This document shows positions 10,869 to 21,417 of a DNA stretch of 64,000 nt, one piece after another; position 1 is the first letter of the stretch, and each line of letters begins with the position of its first letter. The notes under the pieces were generated by a model that did no database searches, was not told the DNA's origin, and was given only the letters and a program-made list of their open reading frames with translations. Origin of the DNA: Burkholderia sp. 8Y (lineage in GTDB: Bacteria > Pseudomonadota > Gammaproteobacteria > Burkholderiales > Burkholderiaceae); assembly GCF_902506145.1 (NCBI RefSeq), contig NZ_LR733520.1, forward strand, positions 126,580-190,579, written 5' to 3'. The position numbers and the translations under genes are program-made.

Positions 10869-11279
10869 ATGAGCGGACTGACATCGACGACGCCGATTCC
10901 GACCGGCGTCGTTCTGCATTCGAAATCCCGCGTGCTGGAGTTGCAATACGGCGAGAAGGAGTCGTATCGCGTGCCGTTCGAACTGCTGCGCGTCTATTCG
11001 CCGTCCGCCGAAGTGCAGGGCCACGGGCCGGGGCAGGAAACGCTGCAGACGGGCAAGCGCGAGGTCGCCATTACCGGCATCGAGCCGGTGGGACATTACG
11101 CGCTCCAGTTGAATTTTTCGGACGGGCACAATACCGGCATCTATTCGTGGGACATCCTTTACGATCTCGCGACGCGTCAGGACGAACGCTGGCGCGACTA
11201 TCTGACGAAGCTGCAAGCCGCCGGCGTCGACCGCGATGCGCCGATGGCCGCGAAGCCGGCGGGCGGGCACTGTCACTGA
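10869..11279 (+). CDS. DUF971 domain protein (gamma-butyrobetaine hydroxylase-like N-terminal domain)
   Basis: 136 aa. The core matches the small domain fused to gamma-butyrobetaine hydroxylases and linked to iron-sulfur or ubiquinone functions in bacteria: LHSKSRVLELQYGEKESYRVPFELLRVYSPSAEV, followed by EPVGHYALQLNFSDGHNTGIYSWDILYDL. The C-terminus ends GGHCH, a possible metal ligand group. It lies 84 bp upstream of ubiE, consistent with an accessory role near quinone synthesis, but the function is not established by the sequence. Confidence 0.88.
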   Translation: MSGLTSTTPIPTGVVLHSKSRVLELQYGEKESYRVPFELLRVYSPSAEVQGHGPGQETLQTGKREVAITGIEPVGHYALQLNFSDGHNTGIYSWDILYDLATRQDERWRDYLTKLQAAGVDRDAPMAAKPAGGHCH

Positions 11280-11362
11280 ACGGACAACGCGCGGCATAAA
11301 GCCGCAGGCCGGCGCGGCGATTGCGCAGGCTGATAACGAACAACAGGCGAGGAACGAGCGCA

Positions 11363-12094
11363 ATGAGCAAGACCCACTTCGGATACGAAACGGTCGACGA
11401 GCAGGAGAAGGCGAGCAAGGTGGCGGGCGTGTTCCACTCCGTCGCGAGCAATTACGACCTGATGAACGACCTGATGTCCGGCGGGCTGCATCGCATCTGG
11501 AAGCACTTCACGATCGGGCAGGCAAAGGTGCGCGCGGGTTACAAGGTGCTGGACATCGCGGGCGGCACCGGCGATCTCGCGATGGCGTTCGCCAAAGAGG
11601 CCGGCGCGACGGGCGAAGTCTGGCACACGGACATCAACGAATCGATGCTGCGCGTGGGCCGCGACCGTCTGGTGGACAAGGGCGTCATCACACCGACGCT
11701 TCTGTGCGACGCGGAGAAGATTCCGTTTCCCGACAATTACTTCGACGTGGTGACCGTGGCCTTCGGATTGCGCAACATGACGCACAAGGAGCGCGCGCTC
11801 GCCGAAATGTATCGCGTGCTGAAGCCGGGCGGCCGCTTGCTCGTGCTGGAATTCTCGAAAGTGTGGGAACCGCTCAAGAAGCCGTACGATATCTACAGCT
11901 TCAAGATTCTTCCCTGGCTCGGCGACAAGGTCGCAAAGGATGCGGACAGCTATCGCTATCTGGCCGAATCCATCCGCATGCATCCGGACCAAGAAACATT
12001 GAAGACGATGATGGAACAAGCAGGACTGGATCGAGTCGAATATTACAATTTGTCAGGTGGCGTGGTAGCGTTACACGTCGGGACCAAATTCTGA
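11363..12094 (+). CDS. ubiE: ubiquinone/menaquinone C-methyltransferase UbiE
   Basis: A 243-aa SAM-dependent C-methyltransferase of ubiquinone biosynthesis. The family signature begins with [21 protein letters not shown] and [17 protein letters not shown]. The SAM-binding motif is [12 protein letters not shown], and [22 protein letters not shown] follows. ATG 11363 fits the family N-terminus; an upstream in-frame ATG at 11321 does not. It heads a quinone cluster with ubiJ and ubiB downstream. Confidence 0.97.
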   Translation: MSKTHFGYETVDEQEKASKVAGVFHSVASNYDLMNDLMSGGLHRIWKHFTIGQAKVRAGYKVLDIAGGTGDLAMAFAKEAGATGEVWHTDINESMLRVGRDRLVDKGVITPTLLCDAEKIPFPDNYFDVVTVAFGLRNMTHKERALAEMYRVLKPGGRLLVLEFSKVWEPLKKPYDIYSFKILPWLGDKVAKDADSYRYLAESIRMHPDQETLKTMMEQAGLDRVEYYNLSGGVVALHVGTKF

Positions 12095-12119
12095 TGTTCC
12101 ACTCTTCAAAGGATTCGAT

Positions 12120-13112
12120 ATGTCCGATTCGCGCACACCCCATCCCCGGGGTTTTCTGACCTCGCTCGTCAGAAAGGCCGGAATTTTGGCGCTCGCTGGC
12201 GTTATCACGGCCGGCGCAATCTTCGCGGACGACGCCGAAGCGCGCCGCATGGGCGGTGGCCGCAGCATGGGCCGTCAGTCGGCCACGGCCACGCAGCAGC
12301 ATCAGGCGACGCCACCGTCGCAGTCCATGCAGCCGAGCCAGTCCATGCAGCCGCAGCGCGCGCAGCCGGCGCCCGCCGCGCCGCCGGCCGCCGCGCAACC
12401 GGCGCGCAATCGCTGGCTCGGGCCGATTGCCGGCCTCGCCGCGGGGCTGGGCATCGCGGCGCTGCTGTCGCATTTCGGGCTCGGCGGCGCGTTCGCCGGC
12501 GCAATGGCCAACATGATCATGATCGCGCTGATCGTGCTCGCCGCCGTCATGCTGTTTCGCTTCTTCATGCGCAAGCGTCAGGGCGGTTCCACGCCCGCGT
12601 ATGCGGGCGCGGGCGCGTCGCCTTACGGCGCATCGGCGCGCAGCGGGCTGAATCAAGAGCCGCCGCGCATGTCGCAGCCGGCGGGCTTCGGCGCGGACTA
12701 TATCGATTCCCCTTCGACGCAAGCCGCGCCGGTGAACGTTCCGGCGGGATTCGACACCGAAGCGTTCATCCGTAACGCGAAGGTGTATTTCGTGCGCCTT
12801 CAGGACGCGTGGGACCGTGGCAACGTCAACGACATCCGCGAGTTCACCACGCCGGAAATGTTCGCCGAAGTGAAGCTCGACATCGATGCGCGCGGCGGCG
12901 CGCCGAACCGGACGGACGTAGTTCAGCTCAACGCCGACGTGCTTGGTGTGGAAGATCGCGGGTCCGAGTATCTGGCGAGCGTGCGCTTCCACGGCCTGAT
13001 CCGCGAATCGGAAGGGGCGGCGGCGGAGCCGTTCGTCGAAATCTGGAATCTGTCGAAGCAGAAGTCGGGCAACGAAGGCTGGCTGCTGGCCGGCATCCAG
13101 CAGGTCAGTTGA
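12120..13112 (+). CDS. Tim44-like domain protein with signal peptide
   Basis: 330 aa. An N-terminal signal or anchor (GILALAGVITAGAIFADDAEA) is followed by a Gln/Pro/Ala-rich linker (about 45-95) and one or two hydrophobic segments (WLGPIAGLAAGLGIAALL and GAMANMIMIALIVLAAVMLF). The C-terminal 130 residues are a Tim44-like domain (FDTEAFIRNAKVYFVRLQDAWDRG, then IREFTTPEMFAEVK) of the NTF2-like fold. In mitochondria this domain anchors the import motor; bacterial homologues are membrane proteins of unknown role. It starts 25 bp after ubiE and may be cotranscribed with it, but a terminator separates it from ubiJ. Confidence 0.88.
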   Translation: MSDSRTPHPRGFLTSLVRKAGILALAGVITAGAIFADDAEARRMGGGRSMGRQSATATQQHQATPPSQSMQPSQSMQPQRAQPAPAAPPAAAQPARNRWLGPIAGLAAGLGIAALLSHFGLGGAFAGAMANMIMIALIVLAAVMLFRFFMRKRQGGSTPAYAGAGASPYGASARSGLNQEPPRMSQPAGFGADYIDSPSTQAAPVNVPAGFDTEAFIRNAKVYFVRLQDAWDRGNVNDIREFTTPEMFAEVKLDIDARGGAPNRTDVVQLNADVLGVEDRGSEYLASVRFHGLIRESEGAAAEPFVEIWNLSKQKSGNEGWLLAGIQQVS

Positions 13113-13234
13113 GGAGCGCGTCCCGTCGCCCGCACGGCGGCATTGCGCCGCACGGCGGCGGCGGGCTGCGCGCCGAGAAGCGCGCGTCGAGAAGCGGCTC
13201 CGCGTTCGCGGAGTTGGCCTAGACCGTAGAATAG

Positions 13235-13267
13235 AACCCGCGCGAGCGACCGCTTGCGCGGGTTTTT
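13235..13267 (+). terminator. rho-independent terminator after the Tim44-like gene
   Basis: AACCCGCGCGAGCG (13235-13248) pairs with CGCTTGCGCGGGTT (13251-13264) with one G-U pair; the inner pairs must open to make a loop. Six Ts follow (13263-13268). The hairpin ends only about 15 bp before the ubiJ start codon, so it could also lie in a ubiJ leader. Confidence 0.75.
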
Positions 13268-13281
13268 TCATCTCAGAGCCG

Positions 13282-13983
13282 ATGACGAACGCACACGAAT
13301 CCACCCGCTCCGTTTTAAATCCTGCCGTCAAGACCGCGTCCGGGGCGTTCGCGGCTGCCGTGAATCATCTGCTCGTGCGCGAGCCGTGGGCGCGCGAACG
13401 TCTTCAGCCGTACGCGGGCAAGTGCGTGAGGCTCTCGTGTGCGCCGTTTGTGATCGCGCTCGTCGCGCAGTCGGACGGGCTTTTCGCCGCGACGAGCGAG
13501 GCGGGAGCCGGCCATTTCGATGTCAGCATCGCCGTGCCGTTCGATGCGCTCCCGGCGTTTGTCCAGGGCGGTCAGGCGGCGGTCATGAAGCACGTGCGTA
13601 TCGAAGGCGATGCCGAGTTCGCGACGACGCTCGCCAAGCTCGCCGAGCATCTGCGCTGGGATCCGGAGGAGGACCTGTCGCGCGTGATCGGCGATGCGCC
13701 CGCGCATCGCATCGGCATCATGGCGCGCACGGTTCAGGCGCAGGCTCAGCGCACGGGCCGTAATCTGCTGGATTCCGTGGCCGAGTACTTGCTGGACGAG
13801 CGTCCGCAACTGGTGCGCAAGAGCGCGCTCGACGCGTTCAACGCCGAGTTGTCGCATGCGCGCGATGCGCTCGCGCGTGTCGAGAAGCGCATCGAACGGA
13901 TCGAACGGATCGAACAACAAGAGTCGGCCCGCGGCGCCTCAGCGCGGACCGGCGGCGAGTCCGCGCACGACCCGCGCAAATAA
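13282..13983 (+). CDS. ubiJ: ubiquinone biosynthesis accessory factor UbiJ (SCP2 domain)
   Basis: A 233-aa protein with an N-terminal SCP2-like lipid-binding domain ([29 protein letters not shown]) and a C-terminal helical region ([42 protein letters not shown]), the layout of UbiJ, which supports late aerobic ubiquinone synthesis as part of the Ubi complex. A 9-bp in-frame direct repeat (13889-13915) gives IERIERIEQ near the C-terminus. The gene is 22 bp upstream of ubiB, matching the conserved ubiE-ubiJ-ubiB order. Confidence 0.93.
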   Translation: MTNAHESTRSVLNPAVKTASGAFAAAVNHLLVREPWARERLQPYAGKCVRLSCAPFVIALVAQSDGLFAATSEAGAGHFDVSIAVPFDALPAFVQGGQAAVMKHVRIEGDAEFATTLAKLAEHLRWDPEEDLSRVIGDAPAHRIGIMARTVQAQAQRTGRNLLDSVAEYLLDERPQLVRKSALDAFNAELSHARDALARVEKRIERIERIEQQESARGASARTGGESAHDPRK

Positions 13984-14005
13984 CAAGCTGAAGCGAACTT
14001 CGACC

Positions 14006-15580
14006 ATGCGTTTTCTGCGTTTCCTCAAGATTTTCTTCACGATTGTCCGCTTCGGGCTGGACGAACTGGTCATGAGCGGCATCAACGATCGCCGCGTGCG
14101 CTACCTCATGCGCGTGACGACGTTCGGCCGCCGCTTCGATATCGAGCGCGGCATCCGGCTCCGTCTCGCGCTCGAAAGCCTCGGGCCAATCTTCGTGAAA
14201 TTCGGTCAGGTGCTGTCGACGCGGCGCGATCTGTTGCCCGTGGATATCGCCAACGAACTCGCGAAGCTCCAGGATCGCGTGCCGCCGTTCGATTCGAATG
14301 TCGCCGTCGCGATCATCGAGAAGTCGCTCGGCGCACCGATCGACGAGCTGTTCGACGACTTCGAGCGCGTGCCGGTGGCGAGCGCGTCGATCGCGCAAGT
14401 GCATTTCGCGAAGATCAGGCACGGCGAGCACGCCGGCAAATCCGTCGCCGTCAAGGTGCTGCGGCCGGGCATGCTGCCCGTGATCGACTCGGACCTGGCG
14501 CTTCTGCGCGATATCGCATTCTGGGCCGAGCGTCTGTGGCCGGACGGCAGGCGGCTCAAGCCGCGCGAAGTGGTCGCCGAATTCGACAAGTATCTGCACG
14601 ATGAACTCGACCTCATGCGCGAGGCCGCGAACGGCAGCCAGTTGCGCCGCAATTTCCAGGGCCTCGATCTGCTCCTCGTGCCCGAGATGTACTGGGACCT
14701 GTCCGCGCCCGCCGTGCTCGTGATGGAACGCATGGTCGGCGTGCCGATCAGCCAGGTCGAGACGCTGCGCGCGGCTGGCGTCGATATCCCGAAGCTCGCG
14801 CGGGAAGGCGTCGAGATTTTCTTCACGCAGGTGTTTCGCGATGGCTTCTTTCACGCGGACATGCACCCCGGCAACATTCAGGTAAGCCTCGATCCGGCGA
14901 CGTTCGGGCGCTACATCGCGCTCGACTTCGGCATCGTCGGGGCGCTTTCGGACTTCGACAAGAACTATCTCGCGCAGAACTTTCTCGCGTTCTTCAAGCG
15001 CGACTATCACCGCGTCGCGACGCTGCATCTCGAATCTGGCTGGGTGCCGCCGAGCACGCGCGTCGAGGAACTGGAAAGCGCGATTCGCGCCGTGTGCGAG
15101 CCGTACTTCGATCGCGCGCTCAAGGATATTTCGCTCGGACAGGTGTTGATGCGGCTCTTTTCGACCTCGCGCCGCTTCAACGTCGAAATTCAGCCGCAAC
15201 TCGTGCTGCTGCAGAAAACGATGCTGAACGTCGAAGGACTGGGCCGCTCGCTCGATCCGGAACTCGATCTGTGGAAGACCGCGAAGCCGTACCTCGAACG
15301 CTGGATGAACGAGCAGATCGGCTGGCGCGGCTGGTACGAGCGCCTGCAAATGGAAGCGCCGCAGTGGAGCAAGACCATTCCGCAGCTGCCGCGGCTGATT
15401 CATCATTTGCTCGCGGAGCGCCACGACGCGCCACGCGGCAGCCATGACGAGACAATGCGCCTCCTGCTCGCGGAGCAGAAGCGCACGAATCGGCTGCTGA
15501 CGACGCTGCTGGTCGTCGGCGTCGCGGTGATCGCGGGGGCGGGCGTCGTCATCGCGCAATTCTGGATGGGCCACCTTTAA
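14006..15580 (+). CDS. ubiB: ubiquinone biosynthesis regulatory protein kinase UbiB
   Basis: A 524-aa atypical protein-kinase-like ATPase of the ABC1/ADCK/UbiB family needed for ubiquinone synthesis. The KxGQ motif is in [19 protein letters not shown], the ATP-site segment [11 protein letters not shown] follows, and the catalytic HADMHPGN and DFGIVG motifs are in the middle. A membrane segment ([22 protein letters not shown]) closes the protein. ATG 14006 gives the family N-terminus [21 protein letters not shown]. Confidence 0.96.
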   Translation: MRFLRFLKIFFTIVRFGLDELVMSGINDRRVRYLMRVTTFGRRFDIERGIRLRLALESLGPIFVKFGQVLSTRRDLLPVDIANELAKLQDRVPPFDSNVAVAIIEKSLGAPIDELFDDFERVPVASASIAQVHFAKIRHGEHAGKSVAVKVLRPGMLPVIDSDLALLRDIAFWAERLWPDGRRLKPREVVAEFDKYLHDELDLMREAANGSQLRRNFQGLDLLLVPEMYWDLSAPAVLVMERMVGVPISQVETLRAAGVDIPKLAREGVEIFFTQVFRDGFFHADMHPGNIQVSLDPATFGRYIALDFGIVGALSDFDKNYLAQNFLAFFKRDYHRVATLHLESGWVPPSTRVEELESAIRAVCEPYFDRALKDISLGQVLMRLFSTSRRFNVEIQPQLVLLQKTMLNVEGLGRSLDPELDLWKTAKPYLERWMNEQIGWRGWYERLQMEAPQWSKTIPQLPRLIHHLLAERHDAPRGSHDETMRLLLAEQKRTNRLLTTLLVVGVAVIAGAGVVIAQFWMGHL

Positions 15581-15623
15581 GCAAGCGAGCCGGCGTCTTT
15601 CCGTGCCGGCAGGAGGAGATCCG

Positions 15624-16250
15624 ATGAGCAATTCCAGCAACGCCGATGTTCCGTCCTTCGATAACCGCGATCCGAACTCGCCCGGTTTCTGGGACGAACG
15701 TTTCGATCGACGCTTTACGCCGTGGGATCAGGCGGGCGTGCCGGATGCGTTTCGCTCATTTGTCGCCGCGCTGCCCGCGCCCGAGGCCACGCGCGTGCTG
15801 ATTCCCGGCTGCGGCAACGCGTACGAGGCTGCGTATCTGGCCGGGCGCGGATTGACGGTGCGGGCCATCGACTTCTCGCCGAGCGCGGTGGCGGCGGCGC
15901 GCGCTCAGTTGGGCGCGTATGTGAACGTCGTCGAAGAGGCCGACTTCTTCGCGTATCAGCCGCCGTTCGCGCCCGACTGGATTTATGAGCGCGCTTTTCT
16001 TTGCGCGCTGCCGAGAGACCGCTGGGCGGACTACGCAAAGCGCATGGCGGCGCTCGCGCGGCCGGGCGCGCTGCTGGCGGGCTTCTTTTTCATCGGGGCG
16101 ACGCCGAAAGGACCGCCGTTCGGCATCGAGCGCAATGAACTGGACGCGCTCCTCAACCCGCACTTCGAACTGATCGACGAGCACGAGGTCAGCGGCTCCA
16201 TACCGGTTTTTGCAGGCCGTGAACGCTGGCTGACGTGGCGGCGCGCTTGA
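15624..16250 (+). CDS. TPMT-like SAM-dependent methyltransferase
   Basis: 208 aa. The start at 15624 has AGGAGGAG just upstream. Family features are FWDERFDRRFTPWDQAGVP, the SAM-binding segment VLIPGCGNAYEAAYLAGRG, and IYERAFLCALPRDRWADYAKRM, all as in the thiopurine S-methyltransferase-like family. The substrate in bacteria is uncertain; some members methylate thiols, selenium or tellurium compounds. It sits just downstream of ubiB and may be read through from it. Confidence 0.88.
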   Translation: MSNSSNADVPSFDNRDPNSPGFWDERFDRRFTPWDQAGVPDAFRSFVAALPAPEATRVLIPGCGNAYEAAYLAGRGLTVRAIDFSPSAVAAARAQLGAYVNVVEEADFFAYQPPFAPDWIYERAFLCALPRDRWADYAKRMAALARPGALLAGFFFIGATPKGPPFGIERNELDALLNPHFELIDEHEVSGSIPVFAGRERWLTWRRA

Positions 16251-16385
16251 ATTGCGCGGCTTCGCCCTCATCTCGCGAAGAAGCCGCACGGCGCGGTGCC
16301 CGGCTGAAAATGGCGGGCCGGAGCCGGTTTGCGGCTATAATTCAAGGCTTTGCAAGCGTCGACAGATCATTGTAGGAAGAGTGCC

Positions 16386-16742
16386 ATGCCGATTTACGCA
16401 TACCGCTGCGCATCCTGCGGCCACGAAAAAGACGTGCTTCAGAAGATGAGCGACGCACCGCTCACGCAATGTCCCGCCTGCGGAAAGGACGCGTTTTCCA
16501 AGCAAGTCACCGCGGCAGGGTTCCAGTTGAAGGGCTCCGGCTGGTATGTCACCGATTTCCGGGGCGGCAGCAACGGCTCGGCCGCGCCCAAGTCGGGCGA
16601 CAACGCCCAGGCCGCGCCGGGCAATTCGAATTCCGGCGATAGCGCGAATGCGGGCAGTGCGTCATCGTCCGATGCTGCGCCTGCGAGCGCCGCGCCTGCC
16701 GCAGGAGCTTCGACGCCCTCGACGCCTTCCAGCGCCGCCTGA
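16386..16742 (+). CDS. FmdB family zinc-ribbon regulatory protein
   Basis: 118 aa. The N-terminus MPIYAYRCASCGHEKDVLQKMSDAPLTQCPACG holds two CxxC pairs that form the FmdB/PUTATIVE-regulator zinc ribbon. The rest is a low-complexity Ala/Ser/Gly tail of about 60 residues, common in this family in Burkholderiales. The first members were linked to amide/formamide regulation; the role here is unknown. A TATAAT box at 16336-16341 may serve as its -10. Confidence 0.9.
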   Translation: MPIYAYRCASCGHEKDVLQKMSDAPLTQCPACGKDAFSKQVTAAGFQLKGSGWYVTDFRGGSNGSAAPKSGDNAQAAPGNSNSGDSANAGSASSSDAAPASAAPAAGASTPSTPSSAA

Positions 16743-16883
16743 AGCGCGCACTCACGCACAGGCAACGCACGGCGCGGACTCGCGCCGGCCGCGCATCCGT
16801 CCCGTACCGCGTGTCAGCGCGCGCGCCGTGAGCGCGCGCGAACACGCGGCCAACCCGACGCCCGTCACCCTAGCGACAACAAC

Positions 16884-17546
16884 GTGACCACGAAAAAGAC
16901 TACGCTGAAAACCGTGTTCCTCACCGGACTGCTCGTGCTGGTGCCGCTCGCCATCACGCTGTGGGTGCTCGGCCTCGTGATCGGGACCATGGATCAGACG
17001 CTGCTGCTCTTGCCGTCCGCATGGCAGCCGGAGCGTGTGTTCGGATTCCATTTGCCGGGGCTGGGCGCGCTGCTCACGCTCGCATTCATCTTCGTCGTCG
17101 GCCTCTTTACGCAGAACTTCGTCGGGCAGAAACTCGTCGGCTGGTGGGATGCGATCCTTCGCCATATTCCGGTCGTCGGCCCGCTCTACACGAGCGTGAA
17201 ACAGGTGTCCGACACGCTGCTCTCGTCGAGCGGAAATGCATTTCGCAAGGCGCTGCTGGTCGAATATCCGCGCAAGGGCTCGTACACCATCGGGTTCCTC
17301 ACCGGCATTCCCGGCGGCGACGTGCTGAACCATCTGAAGGAAGACCACGTGAGCGTCTACGTGCCGACGACGCCGAACCCCACGTCCGGTTTCTTCCTGA
17401 TGATGCCGAAAAGCGAGGTCGTCGAGCTGGATATGACCGTCGACGCCGCACTGAAGTACATCGTCTCGATGGGCGTGGTCGCCCCCGCTCCGAGCGCGCC
17501 GCTGTCGGTCGCGCCCGCCCGCCGCCCCACCGAGCCGCCGATGTAA
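16884..17546 (+). CDS. DUF502 family inner-membrane protein
   Basis: A 220-aa membrane protein beginning with a GTG codon. Two transmembrane segments are evident ([24 protein letters not shown] and [22 protein letters not shown]). The DUF502 core follows ([20 protein letters not shown], then [10 protein letters not shown] and [40 protein letters not shown]). The C-terminus is Pro/Ala-rich. It lies 89 bp upstream of aspS, a frequent neighbour in betaproteobacteria. Function unknown. Confidence 0.92.
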   Translation: MTTKKTTLKTVFLTGLLVLVPLAITLWVLGLVIGTMDQTLLLLPSAWQPERVFGFHLPGLGALLTLAFIFVVGLFTQNFVGQKLVGWWDAILRHIPVVGPLYTSVKQVSDTLLSSSGNAFRKALLVEYPRKGSYTIGFLTGIPGGDVLNHLKEDHVSVYVPTTPNPTSGFFLMMPKSEVVELDMTVDAALKYIVSMGVVAPAPSAPLSVAPARRPTEPPM

Positions 17547-17634
17547 TGCCGGTGCGCGTGCCGCGAATCGAGCCGACGAAGAGCGCGATCCGCACGCGAG
17601 CCGTTCATCAACGAACAACGAAAGACACAACATC

Positions 17635-19437
17635 ATGTCGATGCGATCTGAATACTGCGGTCTGGTGACCGAAGCCCTGCTGGGGCAAACCGTCTCGCTG
17701 TGCGGCTGGGTGCATCGCCGCCGCGACCACGGGGGCGTTATCTTCATCGACTTGCGCGATCGCGAAGGGCTCGTCCAGGTCGTCTGCGATCCGGATCGCG
17801 CCGAGATGTTCAAGGTGGCCGAGGGCGTGCGCAACGAATTCTGCGTGCAGGTCAAGGGCGTCGTGCGCAACCGTCCGGAAGGCACGGTCAACGCGAACCT
17901 CACGAGCGGCAAGATCGAAGTCCTGTGCCACGAACTCAACGTGCTGAACGCGTCGGTCACGCCGCCGTTCCAGCTCGACGACGACAACCTCTCCGAGACC
18001 ACGCGCCTCACGCATCGGGTGCTGGACCTGCGCCGTCCGCAGATGCAGAAGAATCTGCGCCTGCGTTATCGCGTGGCGATCGAAGTGCGCAAGTATCTCG
18101 ACGCGCAAGGCTTCATCGACATCGAAACGCCGATGCTGACCAAGAGCACGCCGGAAGGCGCGCGCGATTATCTGGTGCCGTCGCGCGTGAACGCGGGACA
18201 GTTTTTCGCGCTGCCGCAATCGCCGCAATTGTTCAAGCAATTGCTGATGGTCGCGAACTTCGACCGTTACTACCAGATCACCAAGTGCTTCCGCGACGAA
18301 GACCTGCGCGCGGACCGTCAGCCGGAATTCACGCAGATCGACTGCGAAACCTCGTTCCTGAACGAGCAGGAAATCCGCGATCTGTTCGAAAACATGATCC
18401 GCCACGTCTTCAAGGAGACGATGGACGTCGCGCTGCCGGAAAAATTTCCGGTCATGCTGTATTCCGAAGCCATGCGCCGCTTTGGTTCGGATAAGCCCGA
18501 CCTGCGCGTGAAACTCGAATTCGCCGACCTGACCGACGCGGTCAGGGACGTCGATTTCAAGGTGTTCAGCATGCCGGCCAATTCGAAGGACGGCCGTGTG
18601 GCCGCGCTGCGCGTGCCGAAGGGCGGCGAGCTGTCGCGTGGCGATATCGACGGTTACACGGAGTTCGTACGTATTTACGGCGCGAAGGGCCTCGCCTGGA
18701 TCAAGGTCAACGACAAGACCAAGGGTCGCGACGGTCTGCAAAGCCCGATCGTGAAGAATCTGCATGACGCGGCGCTCGCCGCCATCATGGAGCGCACGGG
18801 CGCGGAAGACGGCGACATCATCTTCTTCGCGGCGGATCGCACGAAGGTGGTGAACGACAGTCTCGGCGCGCTGCGCCTGAAGATCGGCCATTCGGAATTC
18901 GGCAAGTCGAACGGCCTGCTCGAAACCGGCTGGAAGCCGCTGTGGGTGATCGACTTCCCGATGTTCGAGTTCGACGAGGAAGAGAATCGCTACGTGGCCG
19001 CGCACCATCCGTTCACGAGCCCGAAGGACGAGCACCTCGAATATCTCGAGACCGATCCGGGGCGCTGTCTCGCTAAGGCGTACGACATGGTGCTGAACGG
19101 CTGGGAAATCGGCGGCGGTTCGGTGCGTATTTTCCAGGAAGACGTGCAGAGCAAGGTGTTCCGCGCGCTGAAGATCGGCGCGGAAGAAGCGCGCCTGAAG
19201 TTCGGCTTCCTGCTCGACGCGCTGCAATACGGCGCGCCGCCGCACGGCGGCATCGCGTTCGGTCTGGACCGCATCGTGACGCTGATGTCGGGCGCCGATT
19301 CGATCCGCGACGTCATCGCGTTCCCGAAGACGCAGCGCGCGCAGGACCTGCTCACGCAAGCGCCGAGCGAAGTGGACGAGCGCCAGTTGCGCGAGCTGCA
19401 CATCCGTCTGCGGCAGCCCGAACAAAAGGCGCAATAA
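17635..19437 (+). CDS. aspS: aspartyl-tRNA synthetase
   Basis: A 600-aa class II synthetase that charges tRNA-Asp. It has the N-terminal OB-fold anticodon domain ([31 protein letters not shown]), class II motif 2 ([22 protein letters not shown]), the bacterial GAD insertion, and motif 3 ([29 protein letters not shown]). Organisms of this group often use a non-discriminating enzyme with gatCAB, which the sequence alone does not settle. A terminator follows. Confidence 0.98.
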   Translation: MSMRSEYCGLVTEALLGQTVSLCGWVHRRRDHGGVIFIDLRDREGLVQVVCDPDRAEMFKVAEGVRNEFCVQVKGVVRNRPEGTVNANLTSGKIEVLCHELNVLNASVTPPFQLDDDNLSETTRLTHRVLDLRRPQMQKNLRLRYRVAIEVRKYLDAQGFIDIETPMLTKSTPEGARDYLVPSRVNAGQFFALPQSPQLFKQLLMVANFDRYYQITKCFRDEDLRADRQPEFTQIDCETSFLNEQEIRDLFENMIRHVFKETMDVALPEKFPVMLYSEAMRRFGSDKPDLRVKLEFADLTDAVRDVDFKVFSMPANSKDGRVAALRVPKGGELSRGDIDGYTEFVRIYGAKGLAWIKVNDKTKGRDGLQSPIVKNLHDAALAAIMERTGAEDGDIIFFAADRTKVVNDSLGALRLKIGHSEFGKSNGLLETGWKPLWVIDFPMFEFDEEENRYVAAHHPFTSPKDEHLEYLETDPGRCLAKAYDMVLNGWEIGGGSVRIFQEDVQSKVFRALKIGAEEARLKFGFLLDALQYGAPPHGGIAFGLDRIVTLMSGADSIRDVIAFPKTQRAQDLLTQAPSEVDERQLRELHIRLRQPEQKAQ

Positions 19438-19461
19438 GCGTCGTTAATGTTGTGACGAAAG

Positions 19462-19490
19462 AGGCGCCGAGTGCGCCTTTTTCGTTTTTT
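19462..19490 (+). terminator. rho-independent terminator after aspS
   Basis: AGGCGC (19462-19467) pairs with GCGCCT (19473-19478) around CGAGT, flanked by A/T pairs that extend the stem, followed by TTTTCGTTTTTT. Confidence 0.7.
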
Positions 19491-19540
19491 GCGCTACAGT
19501 CGTTGCCGGATACGAGACAACGCGCAAGTTCAACATAGTC

Positions 19541-20017
19541 ATGCAGAAGCCACCGAAAATCCCCGAATCCGTGCTGGTCGTGATTCATACGCCCAACCTC
19601 GACGTGCTGATTATCGAGCGGGCGGATCACCCGGGCTTCTGGCAATCGGTGACGGGATCGAAAGACCGCATCGACGAGCCGCTCGACGAAACCGCTGCGC
19701 GTGAAGTGCAGGAGGAGACGGGCATTATCGTCGGCAGTCCGCTGGTGCCGCAAAACGCGCTGCTGGACTGGCATCACAGTATTCAGTACGAAATTTATCC
19801 GCAGTGGCGGCACCGTTACGCCGAAGGCATCACGCACAACACCGAACACCAGTTCAGTCTCTGTGTGCCGCACTGTCTGGAAGTGACACTCGCGCCGCGC
19901 GAACACACGTCGCATCTGTGGCTGCCGTTGCGCGTAGCCGCCGACCGATGCTTTTCGTGGTCCAACCGCGAAGCAATCCTCCAATTGCCCGAGCGCCTCG
20001 CGGCGCATAGCCGATGA
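19541..20017 (+). CDS. nudB: dihydroneopterin triphosphate diphosphatase NudB (Nudix)
   Basis: A 158-aa Nudix hydrolase that removes pyrophosphate from dihydroneopterin triphosphate in folate synthesis. The Nudix box is GSKDRIDEPLDETAAREVQEETGI, close to GX5EX7REUXEEXGU with a NudB-type insertion. The NudB-typical FWQSVTGS precedes it and EHQFSLCVP follows. Its stop overlaps the clsB start (ATGA at 20014-20017), so the two genes are translationally coupled. Confidence 0.93.
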   Translation: MQKPPKIPESVLVVIHTPNLDVLIIERADHPGFWQSVTGSKDRIDEPLDETAAREVQEETGIIVGSPLVPQNALLDWHHSIQYEIYPQWRHRYAEGITHNTEHQFSLCVPHCLEVTLAPREHTSHLWLPLRVAADRCFSWSNREAILQLPERLAAHSR

Positions 20018-21294
20018 TCGGTGTGCGGCCCCGGCGCAGCTTCAAGCGACTGCGCCAGGCGCTGTTTTCCGGGCGGCGTCCACCGCGTTTTTGCTTCACT
20101 GCGGGCAACCAGGTCCGCATTCTCAAGAGCGGCGTGCAGTTCTTTCCCGCGCTGATCGAGCGGATCGACGGCGCGCAGAAGACCATTTCGCTCGAAACCT
20201 ACATCTTCGCGAACGACGACAGCGGCCGCGCCGTCTCCGATGCACTGCTGCGCGCCGCCGCGCGCGGCGTCACGGTGCGGGTGATCACCGACGGCATCGG
20301 CACCGACGGCAACCTGCCGATGTTCGAGCAGTGGAAGGCGGGCGGCGTCGAGCATCGAATCTACAATCCGCATCTGCTTTTCGGGCCGCTCGGCTTTTCG
20401 CGCACGCACCGCAAGCTCGCGCTCATCGACAACACGTACGCGTTCTGCGGCGGCATCAATATCGTCGATGACTACGACCAGAACGGCACGCGCCTGCCGG
20501 AGCCGCGCTGGGACTTTGCGATGGAGGCGCAAGGCCCCGTGGTGACCGACGTGCGCGATGCCTTCGATCTCCAGTGGGAGCGCATCCGGCTCGGCGTCAA
20601 GCCGCGCGAGCCGCGTTCGCCGGCGTGCGAACCGCAGCCGGAGCATAACCGCCGGAATTCGCGGCGCGCGATGCGCGCACGGCGCCGCGCGCAACTCGGC
20701 GAGATCCATGCGGTGGACCAGCCGTGCGTCGCGTTCGTGGCGCGCGACAATCTGCTCAATCGCCGGGCCATCGAAAAGGCTTACTTGCGCGCGATCGCCC
20801 ACGCGGAGCGCGAAGTGCTGCTCGCGAATCCGTACTTCATGCCGGGGCGCAAGCTGCGGCGCGCGCTCGTTCTCGCGGCGCGGCGCGGGGTGCGCGTGTC
20901 GCTCGTGATCGGGCGCAAGGAGTTCGTCGCGCTCGACTACGCGACGCCGTTCCTTTACGGCAATCTGCTGAAGAATGGCGTGCGCATCGCCGAATACGAG
21001 AAGACCATGCTGCATGGCAAGGTCGCGGTCGTGGACGCCGACTGGGCGACCGTCGGCTCGTCCAATCTCGACGCGCTCTCGCTCGTGCTCAACAACGAAG
21101 CCAACATGGTGCTCGTGAACCACGCGGAGATCGCCGGACTGCACGACGCCATTCTCCGGGCCTTCGACGAAGGCAGTCCCATCGACGAAAAACACTACGC
21201 GTCGCGTCCCGTGACCGAGCGGATTCTCAGTTGGCTCGCTTACAACACCTACCGAATGATGATGAAAGTCATCACCATCGGGCAGTACGATTGA
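20014..21294 (+). CDS. clsB: cardiolipin synthase ClsB
   Basis: A 426-aa phospholipase-D-superfamily enzyme that makes cardiolipin at the inner membrane. Two HKD motifs are intact: HRKLALID with a following GG, and HGKVAVVD followed by GSSNLD. An Arg-rich, poorly conserved stretch lies between the two halves (about residues 195-235). Length and lack of N-terminal membrane helices fit ClsB rather than ClsA. The C-terminus ends in a hydrophobic-basic segment. Confidence 0.92.
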   Translation: MIGVRPRRSFKRLRQALFSGRRPPRFCFTAGNQVRILKSGVQFFPALIERIDGAQKTISLETYIFANDDSGRAVSDALLRAAARGVTVRVITDGIGTDGNLPMFEQWKAGGVEHRIYNPHLLFGPLGFSRTHRKLALIDNTYAFCGGINIVDDYDQNGTRLPEPRWDFAMEAQGPVVTDVRDAFDLQWERIRLGVKPREPRSPACEPQPEHNRRNSRRAMRARRRAQLGEIHAVDQPCVAFVARDNLLNRRAIEKAYLRAIAHAEREVLLANPYFMPGRKLRRALVLAARRGVRVSLVIGRKEFVALDYATPFLYGNLLKNGVRIAEYEKTMLHGKVAVVDADWATVGSSNLDALSLVLNNEANMVLVNHAEIAGLHDAILRAFDEGSPIDEKHYASRPVTERILSWLAYNTYRMMMKVITIGQYD

Positions 21295-21417
21295 CGGTCC
21301 AAATACTGCTAAATCGACAAGGTAGCTGCCAAACGTCAACAAGCTCCCATCAAATGGGAAGTCGGGCAGTCACTTAGAGGCAGGCCGCGCTTAAAAAAGG
21401 ACAATAGGGCGGGCAAA

